DNA of 64,000 nt from Roseibium alexandrii DFL-11 (GTDB lineage: Bacteria > Pseudomonadota > Alphaproteobacteria > Rhizobiales > Stappiaceae): the NCBI RefSeq assembly GCF_000158095.2, contig NZ_CM011002.1, positions 2,575,203 to 2,639,202 on the forward strand. Direction: 5' to 3'. Each line of letters opens with the position of its first letter. Position 1 is the stretch's first letter. Of this stretch, positions 1 to 7,614 are shown piece after piece. The translations under genes were made by a program, and so were the position numbers. Under the pieces are notes generated by a model. The model saw only the letters and a program-made list of their open reading frames with translations, was not told where the DNA came from and searched no databases.

Positions 1-844
1 TAATTGCCCCCCAAAATCGCAATATGGGTATCTCCTTAACTCTGTACTCCGTCGCTTAAGCTTAAAATTAAGCCGAAACGATAAGGTCCAGACTTTAAAT
101 TTAAATCTTAGCGTGGCCGTCCTGCCGTATCAGACTGGGCTCAGGACCCATCAATTCTGACCCGACTGAAAGGTGTCAACCGGCACATGCCTTGGGCGGA
201 CAAGCGGACTTCTCCTGTAACCCGACATGTTCTGTCAGCGATACCGCCCCGATGGGGAAAAAGGTCAAAATTGCGAGCGTTTGTTGATTTTGCGGCGAAT
301 GGTGGCTTTGAGCCTATCCAAGACGTTTTGTGCGGTGCGCTGCGCTCGAAAATCGGGCGGTAAGAGGTCGTCTATTGCAGTATGAACCAATGGCAGCAAT
401 GGGGCCGAAAACGCCTACTGCAAGTCTCTGCAAGGCTTTCAGACTTGTACATTCAAGACCGACTGACTCCCGTGGGGCGATTCCAGACCCTGTTTTGGGC
501 CCTTGGAACCGTCCATAGACCGCATCCGATCCAAACCCGTCTTTTGGCATCTTTTGCACCCACGCTCGGATAGCGTTTCTTGTTTCGTGCCGGGCTTGTT
601 TTTAGTGGCTGGAAAAACAGCTGGATGCCGTTGCGTCGAGGGTGGTTGCTTTTGGCTTGGCATTCAGCTTATCGCTGTCGAGTTCAATCCATAGCTCACG
701 CCATTCGGATACCGTGTGGAAAACAGGGCTCTACTCTGTTGACGGCCCGACTCGTCTTTCAACGGTTTACTAAGGACAAAATGACGGTGTTGGGGCCTGG
801 CATCCTCAAACGATAGTGTTTCGGCTCATCGTCTCGAACCAGCC
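1..844. other. gene-poor left edge
   Basis: I see no convincing gene here; the overlapping short ORFs lack family resemblance and good ribosome binding sites. One minus-strand stretch, about 265-410, reads as a plausible basic C-terminal tail (ending in INKRSQF then a stop) but has no start codon with a Shine-Dalgarno and is closed upstream by a stop. It could be the remnant of a broken gene. Confidence 0.4.
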
Positions 845-1318
845 TCACTCAGCGGCCGGATAGGACGAGAAGACCTCAAACGATCCATCCCGCAGGACTA
901 ATAGGACATCGTAGGCTTCCCGTTCTGTCTCTGGCCCCATTCCCGGTGATCCGTAGGGCATTCCTGGGACGGACAGGCCGACAGCATCCGGGCGGTCGGC
1001 TATCAGGCGCCGTACGTCGCGGGCCGGTACGTGGCCTTCAACAACATACCCATCGATGAGCGCGGTGTAACAGCTCGCAAGTTGGGTTAGAATTCCGCGC
1101 GTGAACTTTTCCCTTGCCAGAAGGCCCGGCGGAATGTCCTCGGCCGTGACGGAAAACCCCTCCGATCGCATGATATCAATCCAGGCGGTGCAGCAGCCGC
1201 AGCCGCGTGCCTTGAGGACATGGATTGCGGGGGCGCCGGTCGCGTTTGCAAAGCTTGGTGTGGCAACGCAAAGAGAGACCGCGCCTTTTAGCAGAGCCCG
1301 TCTGTCGATTGTCATCAT
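845..1318 (-). CDS. DUF411 copper-associated metal-binding protein
   Basis: A 157-aa exported protein of the DUF411 family, which usually accompanies copper resistance genes and is thought to bind metal outside the cytoplasm. The N-terminus carries a Tat-like signal (DRRALLKGA followed by a hydrophobic stretch). The mature part has the family GCGCC cysteine cluster near residue 40, then a conserved block around YTALIDGYVVEGHVPA and the Met-rich loop VPGMPYGSPGMG. The start is the first ATG, 5 nt behind GGGAGA. It is the last gene of the minus-strand copper block and lies about 80 bp after the P-type ATPase remnant. The family assignment is firm; the exact role (copper chaperone or buffer) is inferred from context. 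Confidence 0.85.
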   Translation of the reverse strand: MMTIDRRALLKGAVSLCVATPSFANATGAPAIHVLKARGCGCCTAWIDIMRSEGFSVTAEDIPPGLLAREKFTRGILTQLASCYTALIDGYVVEGHVPARDVRRLIADRPDAVGLSVPGMPYGSPGMGPETEREAYDVLLVLRDGSFEVFSSYPAAE

Positions 1319-1397
1319 ATTTCTCCCTGCCAGTTGATCGCCTAATCTGACGGTTTTTCATCCGGTTTTGCAAACGCGGCGGGTTAGAGATTTCGGG

Positions 1398-2183
1398 TCA
1401 AAAGGCCAGCCGCACCCACCAGGGCAACTCAATCAAAAAGATGAGTCCCGCAAGAAACACGGCCGCCAAGATGGCGAGGCCGGATAGGATGGCGATGGTT
1501 TCCAGGGCCATCTCAGAAAAAACAGATGTCTGAACGGATGGTTTTTTTGCAGCGGGCCAGTTCGCCTCGTGATCATCCCCCGCGGTGCGAGCTGTTGCCA
1601 AACTGTTGGGCGACATGTTTGGAGCATGGGCCGCAGTTTTCCGGAGAGCAGGTTGTTCTGAAACGGATCTGCACTCCGGTGGTATGCAAGACAAGGTTGT
1701 TGAAGAGCCACCAAATGCCGGCAGCGACTGGGTCCACCTGGACCAGACACTCAGCGTCAGTGCCAGGATGATCAGCACACCGGTTGCCTCGAAATATAGG
1801 GGCGGGCCGTGCGGGCCGCTCAGGGCCTTCGGAAAGAGACCCGGCCCGATCGCTGTCACCAGAGTAAAGACATAGGTGCCCAAAGCGGCCAGTCCAATCC
1901 CATACCTGAAGACCCGGGCGGGCCAAATCCCTTCAGGACAGTGGTCGAAGAAAGCCCGCCAAATGATCCAAACGGCAATGGGTGTCAGGACAACCAGTTC
2001 TGCCCAGTGGAGCAAAGCCGGTCCGAGTGCATCGACGAGCATCGACCCCACCAGGTCGCCCAGGCCGAGCAGAACAGCCCCAGTGAGGATCGCAATTTTC
2101 CATCCCGGGTCATTGGCAGTCTCATGCCTTCGCATATCGTTACAGATGCGGTTCACCGGTTTTGTTCCCATCTCGTCTGCCAT
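1398..2183 (-). pseudogene. Remnant of a copper P1B-type ATPase membrane region
   Basis: This 261-aa frame has four to five hydrophobic segments. Residues about 25-140 line up with the first membrane helices of CopA-type ATPases: a helix like LxLATPVVLWGGW, then GIGLAALGTYVFTLVTAIGPGLFP, then the hallmark PLYFEATGVLIILAL (usually VYFEAAAVIVTLVLL). After that the actuator domain breaks down into low-similarity sequence, and the phosphorylation loop (DKTGT), the CPC transport helix and the ATP-binding domain are all absent. A last helix closes the protein. It could be a decayed ATPase or a short membrane protein derived from one. The ATG at 2183 is preferred over an upstream TTG. It lies between copD and the DUF411 gene. 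Confidence 0.5.
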
Positions 2184-2212
2184 AGGCAATACTTCTCAAT
2201 TCGGCGTGCGGT

Positions 2213-3094
2213 CTAGGTCGGGGAAGTGATCGTGGTGACGGTCGCTGTCACCAAGAAGATTGAGATAACCAACACTGCCTCCAGGCGGATGGATGTTTTC
2301 AATCGATGCTGAGCCTGCGGATCACCGGCCAGCAGCGCGGGCGTGAGGCGCAACTTGTTCAATGCTGCAAACGCAATCACCGCGGCGAACAAGGCGAGCT
2401 TTATCAAAAACAACTGGCCATAAGGGGCTGTAACAGCCTGCGCTGTCGTAACCCCAAACAGCCCCAATAGTGTTCCGCCTGCGATCACGAGCAGTCCCAC
2501 ACTCCACAAGGCCTTCTTGCCAAACTCTTCCGCAAGCGCGCCGGTCGTCCGTGAGGCGTTTCTGTTCGCCGAGCGGAGCAATGGCCCAAACACGCCAAGC
2601 CAAAATGCCAGGCAAATCATATGAAGGGTGATCAGTCCGCCGAGCAGAAGACGCGGTTCCTCCAGCGTATGTCCCCGAAAGGCAAAAGACAGGCAAGCAA
2701 CAAGGGCTCCACAAAGAGCGACTGCAAGACCGAAGCGGGACTTGAAGGATATGCCAAGGATCAAAGCAAGACCAAAGAGCCGCACGAGCACGCTGCCGCC
2801 GAGGGGACTGTCTGCGATCAGCCCAAGCATCATGGGATCAAACGCGCCGTTCAGCGTGCCGCCAATAAGGAAACTGGCGCGGAGCGGGATCCGCAACACT
2901 GTCGCCACCGCGGCAATCAGAGCCATCAAGCCTGCGACGCGTGCGAGGTATTTCCGGTCATCTTCGGTCAAGGACCGCAGCACGGCAGATACGAGGACGC
3001 TGCCGGCTGCCAACAGCGTGGTTGCCGATGCCAGTGTCTTTGCGGCGATTGAGGTCAGGATCTGGGCGTCCATGGCTGCCAGCACTGCGAGCAT
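2213..3094 (-). CDS. copD: CopD-family copper resistance membrane protein
   Basis: A 293-aa inner membrane protein with about eight hydrophobic helices, typical of CopD/PcoD, which works with periplasmic CopC in copper uptake or handling. The N-terminal helices are followed by the conserved region HTLEEPRLLLGGLITLHMICLAFWLGVFGPLL and a C-terminal block YGQLFLIKLALFAAVIAFAALNKLRLTPAL, both characteristic of the family. It starts just 6 bp after the copC stop, so the two genes are almost certainly co-transcribed and translationally linked. A second ATG lies seven codons in and cannot be excluded as the true start. Confidence 0.9.
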   Translation of the reverse strand: MLAVLAAMDAQILTSIAAKTLASATTLLAAGSVLVSAVLRSLTEDDRKYLARVAGLMALIAAVATVLRIPLRASFLIGGTLNGAFDPMMLGLIADSPLGGSVLVRLFGLALILGISFKSRFGLAVALCGALVACLSFAFRGHTLEEPRLLLGGLITLHMICLAFWLGVFGPLLRSANRNASRTTGALAEEFGKKALWSVGLLVIAGGTLLGLFGVTTAQAVTAPYGQLFLIKLALFAAVIAFAALNKLRLTPALLAGDPQAQHRLKTSIRLEAVLVISIFLVTATVTTITSPT

Positions 3095-3100
3095 GACCCG

Positions 3101-3460
3101 TCAGTTCCCGACCGAAAACGTGAAGGATCCATCCATTGCGTGCCCGTCTTCGGCCAAACCCCGCCAATTTACAGTGTAGGACCCATCGGGGAGCGCAGCC
3201 GGAACGGCCTGAAAGGTCTTCGATGGTGCCATGTTGTCGGTGCGGGTGACCGGGTAGTTGGTGCCGTCCTTGCCGGTCACCTGGATCAGCGTGATGCGCA
3301 TCGGCGCATCAAAGGTCATCACGATGGCTTCCGGCGGCTGCGCGACGGTGGATCCATCGGCGGGGCTTGTCGTCTCCTTGGAGGAGTGCGCAAGGGCCGA
3401 TGTGGCAACTGCTGTCCCAAAGGCTGCTGCCAGCGCCAGACGTTTAAACTTGGTCATCAT
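3101..3460 (-). CDS. copC: CopC periplasmic copper-binding protein
   Basis: A small periplasmic copper-binding protein (119 aa from this start) with a Sec signal peptide (about residues 1-24, ending SALA) followed by a CopC beta-barrel domain. The mature protein begins with His (HSSKETTSPADG), as expected for the Cu(II) site of CopC, and keeps the family core PPEAIVMTFDAPM, SYTVNWRGLAEDGHAMDGSFTFSV with its copper-ligand Asp-Gly-His. The ATG at 3460 is preferred over an in-frame ATG six codons upstream because GAGGAAACGAC stands just before it. It overlaps the 3' end of the preceding CusF-like gene by 17 bp and is followed immediately by copD. Confidence 0.92.
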   Translation of the reverse strand: MMTKFKRLALAAAFGTAVATSALAHSSKETTSPADGSTVAQPPEAIVMTFDAPMRITLIQVTGKDGTNYPVTRTDNMAPSKTFQAVPAALPDGSYTVNWRGLAEDGHAMDGSFTFSVGN

Positions 3461-3935
3461 GTCGTTTCCTCGTCTCATTCATCCGTTTTATGCGATTAAC
3501 AGGGGGATTTGCCGATCCCCAATGGGGTCCGACCCTTTCGGCAACGGACGGTGGTTCAGAGCTTCCGGGCACGATGGCCGCGATCCGGTACCTTCCGGTC
3601 TCGCCCAATGTCAGCATGAGGGTGACGGATGCCCCGACCCGGAGCCCGGTCACACCCTCGGCATAGGGCGCAAGCGGAAGGTCCATGGTCATGGCCGGCC
3701 AACCAATCCGGTCATTGGCTTCATGGCTGACATTTAAGACACCTTCGGACATGGCATTGATCACGCCCTCAAGATGGAAAGCGCCAACAATCTGCGCGCC
3801 CGCATTTTGCAGGCTTTCATGGTCCATTTCGTAAGAGGCCTTAGGCGTATCAAACACGGCATATGCGGGAGTGAGCGTTGAAAGTATCAGCAGACCGGCA
3901 AAAGCCGTCGAGGCGTTGATGGGGGACGATTTCAT
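3444..3935 (-). CDS. CusF-like periplasmic copper-binding protein (long form)
   Basis: A 163-aa protein with a signal peptide (residues 1-26, ending AYA) and one CusF/YdeI-type OB-fold domain at about 50-122. The domain carries the Cu(I)/Ag(I) motif: His in NVSHEAND and the Trp-Met-Met set in IGWPAMTMDL. CusF hands Cu(I) to the CusBA pump in the periplasm. The last 40 residues are unrelated to CusF, look like run-on sequence and overlap the copC start, so the original stop may have been lost. It is a paralogue of the next upstream gene, and both sit between cusA and copC. Confidence 0.82.
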   Translation of the reverse strand: MKSSPINASTAFAGLLILSTLTPAYAVFDTPKASYEMDHESLQNAGAQIVGAFHLEGVINAMSEGVLNVSHEANDRIGWPAMTMDLPLAPYAEGVTGLRVGASVTLMLTLGETGRYRIAAIVPGSSEPPSVAERVGPHWGSANPPVNRIKRMNETRKRHDDQV

Positions 3936-4030
3936 TTTGATGAGACTTCTTCTTTTGTGCGGTCACTCTAAGGAGGTGGCGCGCCGCAGCCCGGCGGCAC
4001 AGTCCGGGCTGCAGTGCTTCTGCAAGATGG

Positions 4031-4396
4031 TTAGTTCGGCATGATTGCGCTGATTGCGTAAAGGCCATCATCGCCTTTCACCAGCATCAAGGTGACGCTG
4101 TCTCCGGCGGCGAAATCGCCCATCATCTGGGCGCTTTCCGTAAGCGGCAGATCCATGGTCATGGCCGGCCAACCAATTTCCGGGATCGGGTCGTGCGTCA
4201 CGTTCGCGGTCCCGTCGCCAATTGAGTTGACGACCGCCTGGGTGTGTACGGCGCCTTCCATCTGATCGGCGTTCATGGGCATATCGGAGTGATCCATACC
4301 CGAGTGATTTGCACCATGTTTGGAATCGGCAAAGGTCACGGGTGCGGTGCTGACCGCCAAAAAGCCGGCGAGTGCGAGGGTTTTGATCAGGTTCAT
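4031..4396 (-). CDS. cusF: CusF-like periplasmic copper-binding protein
   Basis: A 121-aa periplasmic protein with a clear signal peptide (MNLIKTLALAGFLAVSTAPVTFA) and a short Met/His-rich linker (HGANHSGMDHSDMPMNADQM) that may itself bind copper. A CusF domain follows with THDPIPEIGWPAMTMDL, which contains His and the Trp/Met/Met ligands. The start is supported by GAAAGGAAACTCC directly upstream. It lies 38 bp downstream of cusA in the same orientation, as expected for a chaperone of the pump. The free domain is closely similar to the four copies fused to the adaptor encoded at 7614-9809. Confidence 0.9.
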   Translation of the reverse strand: MNLIKTLALAGFLAVSTAPVTFADSKHGANHSGMDHSDMPMNADQMEGAVHTQAVVNSIGDGTANVTHDPIPEIGWPAMTMDLPLTESAQMMGDFAAGDSVTLMLVKGDDGLYAISAIMPN

Positions 4397-4434
4397 GGAG
4401 TTTCCTTTCTCTGCTTTGACATTTGATCGAAGAG

Positions 4435-7400
4435 TTATTCTGCCGGCACGGCTGTGCCGGTTTCCGGTGCGCTTGCCGCAAGCTCACGATTGACGCGGCC
4501 GAGAGCGAGACGCTTCCAGATCACGAAAATTGCGGGAATAACGAAGAGTGTGAGGAGCGTGGCTGTTGCCATCCCCCCCACCATGGGGGCCGCGATCCGT
4601 TGCATGATCTCCGAGCCCGTCCCATCGCCATACATGATCGGGATGAGGCCGGCGAAGATCGTTGCAACGGTCATGACCTTTGGCCGGACCCGCAAAAGCG
4701 CGCCTTCAAAGACGACATCCTCGACATCCTGCGTCGTCATCGTCCGGCCTTCCGCTTTTACCGCCGTCTTGCGCTTGTCCCAGGCAAGGTTGAGATAGAG
4801 CAGCATGACGATTGCCGTTTCCACGGCGACACCTGCAAGAGCGATGAAACCAACGATGACTGCGACCGACATGTCGAAATCAAGGTGCCAGAGGAACCAG
4901 ACGCCGCCTGCCAGTGCGACGGGGAGAGCCGCCAGGATAATCCCGACCTCGATCACCCGGTTGAACGCCATGAACAACATCAAGGTGATGATAAGGAGGG
5001 TGGCCGGAGCCACCAGTTTGAGACGCTCCTGCATGCGCTGGATGTATTCATACTGGCCGGACCAGGCGATGGAATAGCCGGGCGGCAGTTGCACGTTGTT
5101 GGCCACCACCTGCCGGGCCTCGGCGACATAGCCGCCGAGGTCCCGTCCAGCGATATCGATGAACACAAAGCCGGTCCTGCGGGCGTTTTCCGAGCGGATC
5201 ATACCCGGACCATCAACGACCTTGATCTCCGCAAGGGCGCCGAGCGGAATATGTGCGCCCGACGGCGTGACCACTGGCAGGTCTCTCAAACGTTCCGGAC
5301 TGTTGCGCCAGTCCTGGGGGTAGCGCAGGTTGATCGGAAACCGTTCCATCCCTTCAACGGATTCGGACACCTGCATGCCGCCAATGGCGGTCTGCACCAC
5401 GTCCTGAATATCGCGCACGCTCATCATGAAACGGGCCGCCGCATCGCGGTTGACATCAATCTCGATAAACCGCCCCCCAACCGGGCGTTCCGCATAAGCG
5501 GAGGCGGTTCCTTGGATGCCTGCAACGGCCGTTTCGATCTCAATGCCGATCTGCTCGATGACCTTGAGGTCCGCGCCCGTGATCTTGACGCCAACCGGCG
5601 TCTTGATACCGGTGGCCAGCATGTCGATCCGGTTCTTGATCGGCTGAATCCAGACATTGGTGACACCGGGGATCTGAACCGCCTTGTCCAGTTCATTCCG
5701 GATGCCGTCCATGGTCATGCCGGGCCGCCACTCGGATTGCGGTTTCAACTGAATGGTCGTCTCGATCATGGTCAGTGGGGCTGGATCTGTCGCGGTCTCC
5801 GCGCGGCCCAGTTTGCCGTGGACGGTCAGAACCTCCGGCACCGTCGCGATCAAACGATCCGACTGCTGAAGGACTTCCCGGGCTTTGCCGATGGACACGC
5901 CGGGATAGAGGGTCGGCATGTAGAGGAAATCGCCTTCGTTGAGTTCCGGCATGAACTCGGTGCCGATCCGCTGCAAGGGCCACCACATCGAAGCCACAAG
6001 AGCTGCTGCGAGAAAGGTTGTCGCCCAGGGCCAGGCGACGGCCGCATCCAGAAACGGCCGGTACAGCCAGATCACGATCCGGTTCAAAGGGTTCCTGCTT
6101 TCGGGAAGGATCCGGCCGCGCACAAAATACCCCATTAAAACGGGAACGAGGGTGATCGACAGGATTGCCGCGGCCGCCATGGCGTAGGTTTTTGTAAACG
6201 CCAGCGGCTTGAACAGCCGTCCTTCCTGGCTTTCCAGAACGAAAACCGGCAGAAAACTAACCGTGATGATCGCGAGGGAAAAGAAAAGGGCGGGTCCGAC
6301 TTCCGAAGCGCATTCGCCAACGATCCGCCAGCGGTTTTCATTGGTCAGTTTCTCGTTTTCAAGCCGCCGGTGCATCGCCTCGATCATGACGATGGCCGCA
6401 TCCACCATCGCCCCGATGGCGATCGCAATGCCACCAAGCGACATGATGTTCGCATTCACACCTTGCAGCTTCATGATGATGAAGGCTGCCGCAATGCCGA
6501 GCGGGAGGGAGACAAGAATGACCAGCGACGACCTCAGATGCAGCAAAAAGGCGGCACAGACCAGAACGACGACGATGAACTCTTCCGTCAGTTTTTTCTG
6601 AAGGTTGTCGATCGCCCGTTCGATCACGCCGGACCGGTCATAGGTTGTCACGATCTCAACGCCCTCCGGTAGGCTGCCGCGCAGCTCGCCGATCCGGGCC
6701 TCAACCGCCTTGATCGTCGCCAGTGCATTGCCGCCCCAGCGTAGAATCACGACTCCCCCAACCGCATCGCCTTCGCCGCCGAATTCGCCGACACCCCGGC
6801 GCATTTCCGGACCGAGGCGGATTTCGGCAACATCGCCGAGGGTCAGGGCGGCGCCCCGGTCGTTGACCATCAAGGGCGCTTTCGCGAGATCCTGCAATTC
6901 ATCGACATAGCCTGTGGAGCGGACCATGAACTCCGCTTCACCCATTTCGATCACGCTGCCACCCGTTTCCCGGTTGGCCGCCTGGATCGCGCCGCGGATC
7001 TGGGCCAGGGTAATATCGTAGGCTCTGAGTTTGTTCGGATCGACCACGACCTGGTACTGCTTGACCATGCCGCCAATGGTGGCGACCTCAGATACGCCGT
7101 TGACGGTCTGCAGTTCGTATTTCAAGAACCAGTCCTGAAGCGCCCTGAGCTGCGACAGGTCATGATTTCCAGTTCGATCAATCAACGCATACTGGTATAT
7201 CCAACCGACACCGGTCGCATCGGGTCCGAGCTGCGGTGAGACGCCGTCCGGCAAGCTCGCGGTGATTTGGCCGAGATATTCCAGGACCCGGGTTCTGGCC
7301 CAGTACAGATCAGTCCCATCTTCAAACACGATGTAGACATAGCTGTCGCCAAAAAAGGAAAACCCGCGCACATCGCTGGCGCCGGGGACAGCAAGCATCG

Positions 7401-7614
7401 CGGTCGCCAGCGGAAAGGTTATCTGGTCCTCGACCACCTGCGGGGCCTGGCCCGGATAAGGTGTGCGGACGATCACCTGGACATCAGACAAGTCCGGGAT
7501 GGCATCAACGGGCGTTTCGCGAACGGCCCAGACCCCCGCGACGGCAATCATGGCGGCAATCGCCAGCATGATAATCCGGTTCGCGATGGAGGCGCGAATG
7601 ATGGCGGCAATCAT
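4435..7614 (-). CDS. cusA: CusA-type heavy-metal RND efflux pump, inner membrane subunit
   Basis: A 1059-aa HME-RND transporter that exports Cu(I)/Ag(I) with proton antiport. It starts with the usual helix and the motif ETPVDAIPDLSDVQVIVRTPYPGQAPQVVEDQITFPL. The TM4 signature AIGAMVDAAIVMIEAMHRR (about residues 398-416), with the proton-relay Asp and Glu of the HME subfamily, is intact. Two large periplasmic loops and twelve predicted helices fit the family length (about 1040-1060 aa). Its ATG overlaps the stop of the adaptor gene (TAATG), so the two are translationally coupled. The open frame on the opposite strand is a composition artefact. Confidence 0.96.
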   Translation of the reverse strand: MIAAIIRASIANRIIMLAIAAMIAVAGVWAVRETPVDAIPDLSDVQVIVRTPYPGQAPQVVEDQITFPLATAMLAVPGASDVRGFSFFGDSYVYIVFEDGTDLYWARTRVLEYLGQITASLPDGVSPQLGPDATGVGWIYQYALIDRTGNHDLSQLRALQDWFLKYELQTVNGVSEVATIGGMVKQYQVVVDPNKLRAYDITLAQIRGAIQAANRETGGSVIEMGEAEFMVRSTGYVDELQDLAKAPLMVNDRGAALTLGDVAEIRLGPEMRRGVGEFGGEGDAVGGVVILRWGGNALATIKAVEARIGELRGSLPEGVEIVTTYDRSGVIERAIDNLQKKLTEEFIVVVLVCAAFLLHLRSSLVILVSLPLGIAAAFIIMKLQGVNANIMSLGGIAIAIGAMVDAAIVMIEAMHRRLENEKLTNENRWRIVGECASEVGPALFFSLAIITVSFLPVFVLESQEGRLFKPLAFTKTYAMAAAAILSITLVPVLMGYFVRGRILPESRNPLNRIVIWLYRPFLDAAVAWPWATTFLAAALVASMWWPLQRIGTEFMPELNEGDFLYMPTLYPGVSIGKAREVLQQSDRLIATVPEVLTVHGKLGRAETATDPAPLTMIETTIQLKPQSEWRPGMTMDGIRNELDKAVQIPGVTNVWIQPIKNRIDMLATGIKTPVGVKITGADLKVIEQIGIEIETAVAGIQGTASAYAERPVGGRFIEIDVNRDAAARFMMSVRDIQDVVQTAIGGMQVSESVEGMERFPINLRYPQDWRNSPERLRDLPVVTPSGAHIPLGALAEIKVVDGPGMIRSENARRTGFVFIDIAGRDLGGYVAEARQVVANNVQLPPGYSIAWSGQYEYIQRMQERLKLVAPATLLIITLMLFMAFNRVIEVGIILAALPVALAGGVWFLWHLDFDMSVAVIVGFIALAGVAVETAIVMLLYLNLAWDKRKTAVKAEGRTMTTQDVEDVVFEGALLRVRPKVMTVATIFAGLIPIMYGDGTGSEIMQRIAAPMVGGMATATLLTLFVIPAIFVIWKRLALGRVNRELAASAPETGTAVPAE

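Noticed and set aside
265..410. Minus-strand tail ending in INKRSQF
   Set aside because: Protein-like but too short, without start or family; noted only as a possible gene remnant.
4423..6138. A 571-codon plus-strand frame opposite cusA
   Set aside because: It is antisense to the clear CusA gene, is rich in His/Asp/Arg and resembles no protein family; it results from codon bias on the other strand.
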